This document shows positions 1 to 6,370 of a stretch of DNA of 10,408 nt, piece by piece. This DNA comes from an uncultured Clostridia bacterium (GTDB lineage Bacteria; Bacillota; Clostridia; Oscillospirales; Acutalibacteraceae): positions 1 through 10,408 of the forward strand of contig CAMNHG010000046.1 of assembly GCA_946539105.1 (NCBI GenBank), written 5' to 3'. Within the stretch, counting starts at the first letter, position 1; every line of letters begins with the position of its first letter. The position numbers and the translations under genes were made by a program. Below the pieces are notes generated by a model. The model worked only from the letters and a program-made list of their open reading frames with translations. It was not told where the DNA came from and ran no database searches.

Positions 1-246
1 TATATTTACGCTGACATTGAAAGCAGAATGAAACGCGCCGTTGACAGAAACGACATTGAGCCTGCCAGAGCCAAACAGGCAGTTTTGAAGGCAGACAAAA
101 GCAGAGCTAACTACTACAGTTTTTATTCAGGACAAAAATGGGGTCAGGTTGACAACTACGATTTGTGTATTAACACCACAAACCTTACTCCGGAAGTTGC
201 CGCTGATTTGATTGTCGATTACCTTAATTTACTCGACAAAAATTAG
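1..246 (+). CDS. Cytidylate kinase-like family protein, C-terminal part (5' end outside window)
   Basis: The reading frame is open from base 1 to the TAG at 244-246, so this is the last 81 codons of a longer gene. The visible protein starts YIYADIESRMKRAV and continues with a stretch containing KADKSRANYY, YSGQKWG and NYDLCINT. These resemble the C-terminal LID/product-binding part of the small cytidylate-kinase-like nucleotide kinases common in Clostridia (AAA_26-type), where R..YY..Y....WG....YDLC.N is a recurrent pattern. The Walker A loop would lie upstream of the window and cannot be checked. Family members are predicted to phosphorylate a nucleoside monophosphate, but the substrate of this subgroup is not settled. 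An internal ATG at 28 has no ribosome binding site and is not a start. Assignment is from remembered family pattern only. Confidence 0.75.
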   Translation, partial: YIYADIESRMKRAVDRNDIEPARAKQAVLKADKSRANYYSFYSGQKWGQVDNYDLCINTTNLTPEVAADLIVDYLNLLDKN

Positions 247-261
247 AGGCATAAAATAACT

Positions 262-306
262 CCTCCTGAATATACTGTATCATTGTTGTATCATTAATTT
301 AGGAGG
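262..306 (+). promoter_or_regulatory. Possible SD-sequestering stem with tandem repeat in its loop
   Basis: CCTCCTGAAT (262-271) can pair with ATTTAGGAGG (297-306), giving ten base pairs including one G-U. The 3' arm contains the AGGAGG SD of the small ORF at 315. The 25-nt loop holds two exact copies of TGTATCATT (276-284 and 287-295), 11 bp apart. Pairing and repeats are seen directly. A role in controlling translation, or of the 11-bp-period repeat in protein binding, is inference. The sequence after the stem is not U-rich, so it is not an ordinary terminator. Confidence 0.4.
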
Positions 307-314
307 TGAAAAAT

Positions 315-386
315 ATGAAATTCGTCATTATGGATATTGATGATTTTATCTTCGGCAACGAGGAATGGCACGAAAGCGAGAGGTAA
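315..386 (+). CDS. Possible small acidic 23-aa peptide ORF of unknown function
   Basis: ATG at 315 lies 8 nt after a strong SD (AGGAGG, 301-306) and opens a 23-codon ORF ending in TAA at 384-386. The peptide begins MKFVIMDIDDF and ends EEWHESER. It has seven Asp/Glu and only two Lys/Arg, with no signal peptide or membrane segment. I do not recognise it. The SD is unusually good for a chance ORF, and an intrinsic terminator follows at 468-501, so a small transcript of peptide plus terminator is possible. The frame after the stop stays open to 683 but crosses the terminator and has no second start signal; a truncated longer gene is therefore possible but not shown. It may instead be a leader peptide. 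No convincing promoter of its own was seen, so it could be cotranscribed with the kinase gene. Confidence 0.4.
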   Translation: MKFVIMDIDDFIFGNEEWHESER

Positions 387-398
387 GCCGCGCTTACC
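382..398 (+). other. Small perfect hairpin over the stop codon of the 23-aa ORF
   Basis: GGTAAGC (382-388), loop CGC, GCTTACC (392-398) form a perfect 7-bp hairpin containing the TAA stop of the preceding small ORF. It is followed by AAGCTTTTAAAAGG rather than a clean T-run, so it is at most a weak terminator. It may act in mRNA stability or attenuation; that is inference. Confidence 0.35.
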
Positions 399-467
399 AA
401 GCTTTTAAAAGGAATTTTAATTGAAAATCGCTTAGTGTTTTTCGTTGACATAAAATCCACATGCGTT

Positions 468-501
468 CAGCCGTCCGTTTTCGGGCGGCTGTTTTATTTT
501 T
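468..501 (+). terminator. Intrinsic terminator upstream of the LRR-dockerin gene
   Basis: CAGCCGTCCG (468-477) pairs with CGGGCGGCTG (482-491), ten base pairs with one G-U and a 4-nt T loop, followed directly by TTTATTTTT. It ends transcription coming from the kinase/small-ORF side and separates it from the promoter at 516-544. Confidence 0.85.
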
Positions 502-515
502 GGTTAAATGTACAA

Positions 516-544
516 TTGAATAATTATGTATTGTGTGGTATTAT
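516..544 (+). promoter_or_regulatory. Sigma-A type promoter of the LRR-dockerin gene
   Basis: TTGAAT (516-521), a 17-bp spacer, then TATTAT (539-544) preceded by an extended -10 TG at 536-537. A start near 551 would leave a very short leader before the AAGGAGG SD at 555-561. The position, immediately after a terminator and just before the gene, supports the call. Confidence 0.6.
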
Positions 545-567
545 CTTTTTTGGCAAGGAGGATTTTT

Positions 568-2310
568 ATGCACACAAAAGTAAAATTATTAAGTATTATT
601 TTATCCGCTGTTATGATATTGAGCATAATTTGCGCTGCTCCAATAACCGCTTCCGCCACTGTTACCGCAAGCGGTACTTTTGAAAATATAAGCTACAAAA
701 TTGAGGACGGCGTTCTTACCGTGAGCGGCACGGGCGATACCGGAGGAAACTACGGTCAGACAAAGCCTTGGAGCGAGTACAAAAGTTCAATCACCAAAAT
801 TGTAGTTTCGGATGGAATAACGAAAATTTCGGATACTTTATTTAACAGCCTTAGTAAGGTCACAGAGGTTTCGCTTCCAAATAGCCTTAAAGAGATTGGC
901 GAGTATGCTTTTTCCAACGACTCCTCACTTGAAAGCGTCACTTTCCCTGAGAGTTTGGAAACAGTAAAAATGTTGGCGTTTTCATCCTGCTCCAATTTGA
1001 AGAAAATTAATTTCCCTCCGAAATGCGCCTTCGGAGCTTGGGCTTTTATGAACTGTGGTTTTACTACGCTTACAATTCCGTCGAGCTTTGTGGGTACAAT
1101 TGACTCATACTGCTTTAACTCAAATGAAAACCTCAGAGCTGTTAGCATTGGAAGCGGAGTAAACCTGAATTGCCGAGGTCCGTTTGCGTCTTGCGATAAG
1201 CTGCGTTATCTTATGGTAGATAACGACAACCCATATGTGTGCGATGTTGATAACGTGCTTTACACAAAGGATTTGAGCGAATTGATTTTTTACGCTCCGG
1301 GAAGGGACAGAGCAAGCTTTACGATTCCGAACGGAGTTAAAACAATTGGCGACTATAGCTTTGACAGCGTTGAAAGTCTTACTAAGCTGACAATTCCCGA
1401 GGGCGTTACCGTTATTGAGCAGAGTGCTTTCAAAAGCTGCACGAACCTTACCGATATAGATTTTCCGGACAGTCTTGAAAAGATTGAAGCAAACGCGCTT
1501 TTAAACACGGGATGGCTCAATAATCAGCCCGAAGGTCTGATTTACATTGGTAAAATCGCATTTAAGATGAAGGGTTATTCTCCGGCTACGGTTATACTAA
1601 AATCCGGCACAAAAAAGATCGCTCCGGACTGTTTTTCTTACCGCTCAACACTTAAGCAGATTGTTTTCAGCGATACTTTAGGCGAAATCGGTGAGGGAGC
1701 ATTTAACAAATGCACTCAGCTGAACAACGTAATAATTCCCGACAGCGTTAAGGTGATTGAAAACAACGCTTTCTATGACTGCGACTCGCTTACAAAGCTT
1801 AAAATCGGCAAAGGTATTACAAAGCTTAATCCGTTTGTGTTCGCGATGTGCGATAAGCTTGAGGAAGTTGTAATTTCGGATAGCGTAACCTGTATTGATG
1901 AATTCGCTTTTCACGGGGATTCGGTGCTGAAAAAGCTGACAATTCCTGCTTCGGCAACTGACATCAGATACAATGCATTCGGATTTTTAACCGAGAATAA
2001 CAGGTATGTAAAAAACACCGATCTAACCGTTTACGGCTATACCGGCAGTGCCGCTGAGCTTTACTGCAAAAACAAGGATATAAAATTTGTCTCTATAGGC
2101 AAAGTACTTATCGGTGACGTCAACGGCGACGGTTCGGTGGATGTTCTCGACGCCGCGGCGGTTCAAATGAATTCGACCGGCAGAGCCAGACTGACAAACT
2201 CTCAGCTTTCGATTGCAGATGTTAACAACGATAAAATTATCGATGTACTCGACGCGGCTGAAATTCAAAAATACGCGGCAGGAATAATTAAAGAGTTTAA
2301 AAAGAAATAA
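568..2310 (+). CDS. Secreted BspA-type leucine-rich-repeat protein with C-terminal type I dockerin
   Basis: This 580-aa protein starts at ATG 568, six nt after AAGGAGG (555-561); the in-frame ATG at 526 has no SD and would spoil the signal peptide. Residues 1-30 form a Sec signal peptide (KVK, hydrophobic core, cleavage probably after ASA at 28-30). Residues about 37-90 are the usual BspA lead-in (YKIEDGVLTVSGTG, PW..Y, I..IVVSDGI). About 75-470 are repeated LRR_5 units with the cores L..I.IP and I...AF..C..L. Residues 515-575 are a type I dockerin with two F-hand calcium loops: D517/N519/D521/D525/D528 and D551/N553/D555/D559/D562, each followed by VLDAA. By family knowledge, dockerins plug into cohesins of scaffoldins. 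There is no glycosidase domain, so the LRR part probably serves binding or adhesion on a cellulosome-like complex. It is monocistronic between terminators. The cohesin partner is not in the window. Confidence 0.93.
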   Translation: MHTKVKLLSIILSAVMILSIICAAPITASATVTASGTFENISYKIEDGVLTVSGTGDTGGNYGQTKPWSEYKSSITKIVVSDGITKISDTLFNSLSKVTEVSLPNSLKEIGEYAFSNDSSLESVTFPESLETVKMLAFSSCSNLKKINFPPKCAFGAWAFMNCGFTTLTIPSSFVGTIDSYCFNSNENLRAVSIGSGVNLNCRGPFASCDKLRYLMVDNDNPYVCDVDNVLYTKDLSELIFYAPGRDRASFTIPNGVKTIGDYSFDSVESLTKLTIPEGVTVIEQSAFKSCTNLTDIDFPDSLEKIEANALLNTGWLNNQPEGLIYIGKIAFKMKGYSPATVILKSGTKKIAPDCFSYRSTLKQIVFSDTLGEIGEGAFNKCTQLNNVIIPDSVKVIENNAFYDCDSLTKLKIGKGITKLNPFVFAMCDKLEEVVISDSVTCIDEFAFHGDSVLKKLTIPASATDIRYNAFGFLTENNRYVKNTDLTVYGYTGSAAELYCKNKDIKFVSIGKVLIGDVNGDGSVDVLDAAAVQMNSTGRARLTNSQLSIADVNNDKIIDVLDAAEIQKYAAGIIKEFKKK

Positions 2311-2323
2311 GACCATAAATATG

Positions 2324-2358
2324 ACGGCGGCTGTCACCAACTGACAACCGCCGTATTT
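2324..2358. terminator. Terminator between convergent genes
   Basis: ACGGCGGCTGTCA (2324-2336) pairs with TGACAACCGCCGT (2342-2354), 12 of 13 positions paired, around a 5-nt loop. On the plus strand ATTTGTTTG follows, closing the LRR-dockerin gene. On the minus strand the downstream tract is only partly T-rich (CATATTTATGG), so it may also serve the convergent M23 gene, less strongly. Confidence 0.75.
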
Positions 2359-2384
2359 GTTTGCCCCTGAACGGTTCGAGGGCG

Positions 2385-3146
2385 TTAATCTTCGTTATTT
2401 ATAAAGCTGATTGGGTCGGCGTTTGTGCCGTTTACCTTGACCTCGACGTGGATATGGTTTTTGTCGCTCGCTTCAAACGGAACCGTGCCGACAGTCGCGA
2501 TTTTGTCACCCTGCTTGACGGTATCGCCCTTTTTGACCTTGACTTCGCCCAGTCCGCTGTAAACACAGACGACATTATTGACTGAGATTTCAACTGTTTT
2601 TCCGAACAGCTTATCCTCAGTCACCTTTGTAACCTCTCCGCCGCTCATCGACATCACGTCGTCGCCGAGATTTGCGGCAAAGTCAACACCGCTGTGCGGT
2701 TTCCAAACGTTAAGCGTTTTGTAGTAGACGCTCTCCTTGCTGTACTCGCGCAGGATGTTGCCGCCCTTTACCGGAAAGGCAAGGCTGATATCCGCGGCAA
2801 GCATTGTCTGCAACGCGTCGCGGCTGTAGGTTGTTTTTTGAGTGGTCGGCTGAACGGTTGTGTCCTCCTGTTCGGCGACCTCGGTGGGATAAGTTTCCTT
2901 TTCCGGCTTAAAATCTCTGCCGATAGTCGGCATAGGCGGAGTCGCGTGGACTCCTGTTACCGGCTGATTAACCTGCTTTGCGTTTGATGAAGCAAGGTTC
3001 TGCTTTGCGGAATTGCTGACGGTGTTGTATGTTGAATATACCGCCATACAAACAGCGATTAGGCAGATTGAAAACGCGGTGTAAAATCCGATTTTTTCGC
3101 GGCGGGATTTTCTTTTTCTTCTTTCGCCGCTGTAATGTTCGCTCAT
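2385..3146 (-). CDS. Membrane-anchored M23 metallopeptidase-domain protein, SpoIIQ-like
   Basis: This 253-aa protein has a basic N-terminus (GERRKRKSRREK), one membrane segment at about 20-38, a Pro/Thr-rich linker (about 60-105), and a C-terminal LytM/peptidase M23 domain (about 122-250). The zinc ligands are all present: H151 and D155 in HSGVD, and H231/H233 in HIH. The domain also has the usual GEV, VY.GLGEV..KKGD.VKQGD.I..VG turns. Size, topology and single domain match SpoIIQ, the forespore-side partner of SpoIIIAH in the feeding-tube channel. B. subtilis SpoIIQ lacks the first His, whereas clostridial forms can keep the site. A vegetative peptidoglycan endopeptidase or a divisome M23 regulator cannot be excluded. 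No SpoIIIA or other sporulation gene is in the window. Start is ATG 3146, 7 nt from the GGAGGTG SD (3154-3160). Confidence 0.8.
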   Translation of the reverse strand: MSEHYSGERRKRKSRREKIGFYTAFSICLIAVCMAVYSTYNTVSNSAKQNLASSNAKQVNQPVTGVHATPPMPTIGRDFKPEKETYPTEVAEQEDTTVQPTTQKTTYSRDALQTMLAADISLAFPVKGGNILREYSKESVYYKTLNVWKPHSGVDFAANLGDDVMSMSGGEVTKVTEDKLFGKTVEISVNNVVCVYSGLGEVKVKKGDTVKQGDKIATVGTVPFEASDKNHIHVEVKVNGTNADPISFINNED

Positions 3147-3182
3147 AAAAAAGCACCTCCGCTGTTATTATTGGCGGAGGTG
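3147..3182 (-). terminator. copA terminator whose 3' arm is the SD of the M23 gene
   Basis: On the minus strand CACCTCCGC (3182-3174), an 11-nt loop and GCGGAGGTG (3162-3154) form a perfect 9-bp stem followed by CTTTTTTATG. It fits an intrinsic terminator for copA, which stops at 3200. The 3' arm contains GGAGGTG, the SD of the gene starting at 3146, and the T-run runs into its ATG. Structure is seen directly; dual function is inferred. Confidence 0.7.
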
Positions 3183-3199
3183 TTCTGATTTATTCAATT

Positions 3200-3403
3200 T
3201 TATTCCAATACTTTGTAGCCTTGTTCTTCAACGGTTTCTTTGAGCTTATCCGCTGAAACATCGTTATTGAGCGTTACAACCGCCGTGCCTTTTTCGTGGC
3301 TGACCTCGGCGGATTCTACCTCCGCAAGTGATTCCAGCGCGGATTTTACCCTTGCCTCACAGTGCGGGCACATCATTCCCTCGATTTTGAGTGTTGTTGT
3401 CAT
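3200..3403 (-). CDS. Possible internal start producing a free CopZ-like copper chaperone (67 aa)
   Basis: Inside and in frame with copA, ATG 3403 (residue Met766) is preceded by a full AAGGAGG SD (3418-3412) at 8 nt spacing. Translation from here gives 67 aa beginning MTTTLKIEGMMCPHC and ending at the copA stop. That is the complete length and fold pattern of a CopZ chaperone (one ferredoxin-like HMA domain, Cu(I) ligands C777/C780 of the full protein). The SD is read in the long protein as Lys-Glu-Asp within a short hydrophilic linker. The simplest reading is an ancestral copA-copZ pair that lost the copA stop but kept the copZ initiation signal. That both products are made is an inference; it may also be a relic. 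Confidence 0.5.
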   Translation of the reverse strand: MTTTLKIEGMMCPHCEARVKSALESLAEVESAEVSHEKGTAVVTLNNDVSADKLKETVEEQGYKVLE

Positions 3404-5698
3404 TTTTGTATCCTCCTTAATTGCTTCGCTTTTTATTATCTTTTCGGTTTTTATTTCGGTTAGCTTTACAAAATTCAGTCTGAGCGCGTTTGTTACCACG
3501 CAGAAGCTCGAAAGGCTCATTGCCGCCGCGCCGAACATCGGGTTCATACTCCAACCGAGGATTGAGATAAACACTCCGGCGGCAAGCGGTATGCCGATTA
3601 TATTATATATGAATGCCCAGAACAGGTTTTGGCGGATATTTCTCAGCACGGCTCTGCCGAGTTTTACGGCGTTTGGCACGCCTAAAAGCGAGCTGTTCAT
3701 CAGCACAACATCAGCAGCGTCGATTGCTACGTCGGTTCCCGCGCCGATTGCGATTCCGATGTCGGCGGAGGTCAGGGCGGGAGCGTCATTAATTCCGTCG
3801 CCGACCATCGCGGTTTTGCCCTGAGAGCTGAGCTTTTTGATTACGCTTTCCTTTTCGCCGGGCAGAACGCCTGCGATAACCTCGTCGATGCCTGCTTGCT
3901 TTGCGATTGCTGAGGCAGTCCTTTGGTTGTCGCCCGTGAGCATCACAACCTTCATTCCCTGAGATTTCAACAGGCTTACAGCCTGTTTGCTGTCGGGTTT
4001 AATAACATCGGCAACAGCTATTATTCCGAGAAGTTTATTTCCTTTAGAGAAATATAATGGCGTCTTCCCCTCGTTAGCGAGGCTTTCGGCAACCGTTTTA
4101 AATTCGTCCGTAATTCCGCAGTGTTCTCCGATATAGGCGAGATTTCCACCGCGGAGCGGTTCGCCGTCGATTTCGGCGTACAATCCGCTGCCGGGCAAAT
4201 TTTTGAAAGCACTAATCTCTGTACTGTCAATATTATTATCCTGAGCGTAGAGATTAACCGCCTTTGACAGCGGATGCTCGCTCATTTTCTCAAGCGAATA
4301 CGCAAGGGACAAAAGCTCGTTTTCGGAAACTCCGTTTGGCATTATATCGGTAACGACCGGCTCGCCCTTTGTGACGGTGCCTGTTTTGTCAAGCACGATT
4401 GTTTTCAGCTTGCCTGTTTCCTCGAGCGATTCGGCGGTTTTGAAAAGGATTCCGTGCTTTGCGCCTACTCCGCTTCCGACCATTATCGCAACCGGAGTTG
4501 CAAGTCCGAGCGCGCACGGACAGCTGATTACCAGAACCGAAACCGCCCTTGCTGTAGCGTCACCGACAGGCGCGCCGGTTATCATCCAAATGGCGAAGGT
4601 GATTACCGCGATACCGATTACCACCGGCACGAACACACCCGAAACCTTGTCCGCAATTTTGGCGATAGGTGCTTTTGTCGCCGCGGCGTCGCTGACGGTC
4701 TTGATAATCTGCGCAAGCGCGGTGTCCTCTCCCACTCTCAGTGCCTCGCACTTTATAAAGCCCGAGCGGTTGATTGTCGCAGCTGAAACCTGACTGCCCT
4801 TTTCCTTGTCCACAGGCACACTCTCGCCTGTAAGAGCGGATTCGTCAACCGCCGTCGAGCCCTCGAGCACAATTCCGTCAACCGGTATGCTCTCTCCCGG
4901 ACGGACAACAAAAGTATCTCCCCTTTTGACCTGCTCAACCGGGACGGTCTTTTCCTTGCCGTCAATTAATACTGTCGCAGTTTTCGGCGAGAGATTCATC
5001 AGGCTTTTGAGCGCGTCGGTCGTCCTGCCCTTTGACTTCGCTTCAAGCAGCTTTCCGACGGTGATAAGTGTTAGAATCATCGCGGCAGATTCAAAATAAA
5101 GGTCGTGCATATATGCCATAGCCCTTGCCGAATCTCCGACCGCCTGCGCGGAGGTCATCAAAAACAGATTGACCGTGCTGTAAATAAATGAGGTCGCCGA
5201 ACCGAGCGCGACAAGCGTGTCCATATTCGGTGCGCGGTGGATTAAGCCCTTAAAGCCGCTGATGAAAAACTTTTGATTTATTACCATAACTATTGCGGCG
5301 AGTAAAAGCTGTACAAGTGCTGTCGCCACGCAGTTGCCGTCAAAAAACTTCGGCAGCGGAAGCCCGAACATCATATGTCCCATTGAAAAGTACATCAACA
5401 CGAGCAAAAATCCAATTGAAGCGATTAGTCGCTTTAAGATTTTCGGACTTTCGGTGTCCTTCAATGAATCGGCACCCGACCGAGAAGTTTTATTCTCTTT
5501 TCCTTTTTCGGAGGCAGTATAACCTGCGTTTTCAACCGCCTTTATTATCTCGGCGGAATCCGCGCTGCCCTCAACTCCCATTGAGTTTGTCAGCAGGCTG
5601 ACCGAGCAGGAGCTGACGCCGTCGAGCGACGACACCGCCTTTTCTACCCTTGCCGAGCACGCGGCGCAGCTCATGCCGCCAACGTCAAATTGTCTCAT
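3200..5698 (-). CDS. copA: Copper-exporting P1B-type ATPase with HMA domains at both ends
   Basis: This 832-aa protein should export Cu(I) across the cytoplasmic membrane using ATP. An N-terminal HMA domain (about 1-65) has GMSCAAC with C11 and C14. Membrane helices follow from about 90, then the actuator with TGES (290-293). The copper-site CPC is at 393-395. Then come DKTGT with phosphorylated D437, the P1B HP at 475-476, TGD 588-590 and GDGIND 633-638, and the last helices (about 690-740) with YN and M..SS. A second HMA domain (about 766-832) has GMMCPHC with C777/C780. Most CopA proteins have HMA domains only at the N-terminus, so the tail looks like an attached CopZ. ATG 5698 is chosen, 5 nt after GAGGTG; a TTG one codon upstream would be too close to it. 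It lies 4 nt after csoR, in the same operon, so it should be induced by copper. Confidence 0.96.
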   Translation of the reverse strand: MRQFDVGGMSCAACSARVEKAVSSLDGVSSCSVSLLTNSMGVEGSADSAEIIKAVENAGYTASEKGKENKTSRSGADSLKDTESPKILKRLIASIGFLLVLMYFSMGHMMFGLPLPKFFDGNCVATALVQLLLAAIVMVINQKFFISGFKGLIHRAPNMDTLVALGSATSFIYSTVNLFLMTSAQAVGDSARAMAYMHDLYFESAAMILTLITVGKLLEAKSKGRTTDALKSLMNLSPKTATVLIDGKEKTVPVEQVKRGDTFVVRPGESIPVDGIVLEGSTAVDESALTGESVPVDKEKGSQVSAATINRSGFIKCEALRVGEDTALAQIIKTVSDAAATKAPIAKIADKVSGVFVPVVIGIAVITFAIWMITGAPVGDATARAVSVLVISCPCALGLATPVAIMVGSGVGAKHGILFKTAESLEETGKLKTIVLDKTGTVTKGEPVVTDIMPNGVSENELLSLAYSLEKMSEHPLSKAVNLYAQDNNIDSTEISAFKNLPGSGLYAEIDGEPLRGGNLAYIGEHCGITDEFKTVAESLANEGKTPLYFSKGNKLLGIIAVADVIKPDSKQAVSLLKSQGMKVVMLTGDNQRTASAIAKQAGIDEVIAGVLPGEKESVIKKLSSQGKTAMVGDGINDAPALTSADIGIAIGAGTDVAIDAADVVLMNSSLLGVPNAVKLGRAVLRNIRQNLFWAFIYNIIGIPLAAGVFISILGWSMNPMFGAAAMSLSSFCVVTNALRLNFVKLTEIKTEKIIKSEAIKEDTKMTTTLKIEGMMCPHCEARVKSALESLAEVESAEVSHEKGTAVVTLNNDVSADKLKETVEEQGYKVLE

Positions 5699-5702
5699 CA
5701 AA

Positions 5703-6026
5703 TCACCTCATCAGTTTTTGCAGAGTGTCCATAAGCTCGTCGATAACCTCGTCCTTACCCTCTCTTATATCATCCGCAACGCAGGTGTGAATATGACTTG
5801 AAAGCAGCTCTTTGTTAAAGGAATTAATTGCGGCGTTGACCGCGGCCGCCTGAACAAGGATATCGGGGCAGTAGGCGTCGTTTTCGAGCATACGCTTAAT
5901 TCCGCGGATTTGCCCCTCGATTCGGTTAAGACGATTAACGAGCTTTTTATATTCGGCTTCATCGCGCTTTTTAGTCTTGTGACAAGCGCAAATTTCTGAA
6001 TTAATTTCCTGTATCTTTTCTTCCAT
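5703..6026 (-). CDS. csoR: CsoR-family copper-sensing repressor
   Basis: This 107-aa all-helical DUF156/CsoR protein has the family core YKKLVNRLNRIEGQIRGIKRMLE (residues 27-48) for DNA binding. The Cu(I) triad has the CsoR spacing: C53, H78 and C82 (Cys-x24-His-x3-Cys). A short N-terminal extension carries C13, C15 and H16, as in many clostridial homologues. Family knowledge: apo-CsoR binds GC-tract operators and Cu(I) releases it. Two such operators lie in its own promoter region, so csoR-copA is very probably autoregulated and copper-inducible. The start ATG 6026 has a weak G-rich SD (AGGGGG, 8 nt away) that is part of the downstream operator. A formaldehyde (FrmR) or nickel (RcnR) sensor is less likely, given the triad and neighbouring copA. 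Confidence 0.95.
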   Translation of the reverse strand: MEEKIQEINSEICACHKTKKRDEAEYKKLVNRLNRIEGQIRGIKRMLENDAYCPDILVQAAAVNAAINSFNKELLSSHIHTCVADDIREGKDEVIDELMDTLQKLMR

Positions 6027-6030
6027 AAAT

Positions 6031-6047
6031 ATACCCCCTACCGGTAT
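6031..6047 (-). promoter_or_regulatory. Second CsoR-type operator, over the csoR ribosome binding site
   Basis: ATACCCCCTACCGGTAT on the plus strand is a pseudo-palindrome of the same type as the upstream site. It lies just after the expected transcription start, and its G-run on the minus strand is also the csoR SD. Binding by CsoR is inferred from the pattern. Confidence 0.55.
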
Positions 6048-6056
6048 TTTAATTAC

Positions 6057-6085
6057 ATTATATACCCTACGGGGGTATATGTCAA
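6057..6085 (-). promoter_or_regulatory. Perfect sigma-A promoter of csoR-copA
   Basis: On the minus strand TTGACA (6085-6080), a 17-bp spacer and TATAAT (6062-6057): both hexamers match the consensus fully at ideal spacing. Transcription should start near 6050, giving a leader of about 24 nt. A promoter this strong needs tight repression, which the operator inside its spacer supplies. Confidence 0.92.
6061..6080 (-). promoter_or_regulatory. CsoR operator in the promoter spacer
   Basis: The core ATACCCTACGGGGGTAT (6062-6078) is a GC-tract pseudo-palindrome that fills the spacer between -35 and -10. From memory it is nearly the same as the B. subtilis copZA CsoR operator. Occupancy would block RNA polymerase. 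Confidence 0.85.
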
Positions 6086-6087
6086 GG

Positions 6088-6122
6088 CTAAAAAATAACC
6101 GCCCTGCAAAAGCAAAGCGGTT
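6088..6122 (-). terminator. Terminator of the rpsF-ssb-rpsR operon
   Basis: On the minus strand AACCGCTTTGC (6122-6112), loop TTTT, GCAGGGCGGTT (6107-6097) make an 11-bp stem with two G-U pairs, followed by ATTTTTTAG. It ends just before the -35 box of the csoR promoter and isolates the repressed copper operon from constitutive ribosomal transcription. Confidence 0.9.
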
Positions 6123-6133
6123 TGGTTTATAAA

Positions 6134-6370
6134 TTAGTCTGCTGAATAAGGGAGCAGTGCGAGGTGACGCGCACGCTTGATTGAAGTTGTGAGGTCACGC
6201 TGATGTCTTGCGCAGGTGCCTGTTACACGGCGGGGAAGAATCTTTCCTCTCTCGGACAGGTAACGGCGAATGCGGTTAACATCCTTGTAGTCGATATGCT
6301 CTACCTTGTCAACACAGAAAGCGCAAACTTTCTTGCGGCCTTTTCTGCCTCTGTTAGGTCTTTCAGCCAT
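6134..6370 (-). CDS. rpsR: 30S ribosomal protein bS18 (zinc-binding form)
   Basis: This 78-aa protein has the S18 signature DYKDVNRIRRYLSERGKILPRR... (start at about residue 27) and the RHQR...IKRARHLALLPY tail. S18 binds bS6 on the small-subunit platform. C16, C19, C53 and H56 form the zinc-ribbon set of the so-called C+ S18 forms; many bacteria have lost it. ATG 6370 is 8 nt after AAAGGAG. It is the last gene of the rpsF-ssb-rpsR operon, 86 bp after ssb, and is followed by a strong terminator. Confidence 0.98.
   Translation of the reverse strand: MAERPNRGRKGRKKVCAFCVDKVEHIDYKDVNRIRRYLSERGKILPRRVTGTCARHQRDLTTSIKRARHLALLPYSAD

Noticed and set aside
526..567. Upstream ATG for the LRR-dockerin protein
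   Set aside because: It lies inside the promoter -10/spacer, has no SD, and adds 14 residues before a clean signal peptide that starts at ATG 568.
435..683. 82-codon open frame overlapping the LRR gene start
   Set aside because: It begins without an SD, runs through the intrinsic terminator at 468-501 and overlaps the signal-peptide region of the well-supported LRR gene in another frame. Its only interest is that it continues the frame of the 23-codon ORF after its stop.
3240..5601. Several long open frames on the plus strand opposite copA
   Set aside because: They are antisense shadows of the GC-biased copA reading frame, with low-complexity Ser/Ala/Thr-rich translations, no SD and no recognisable domain.
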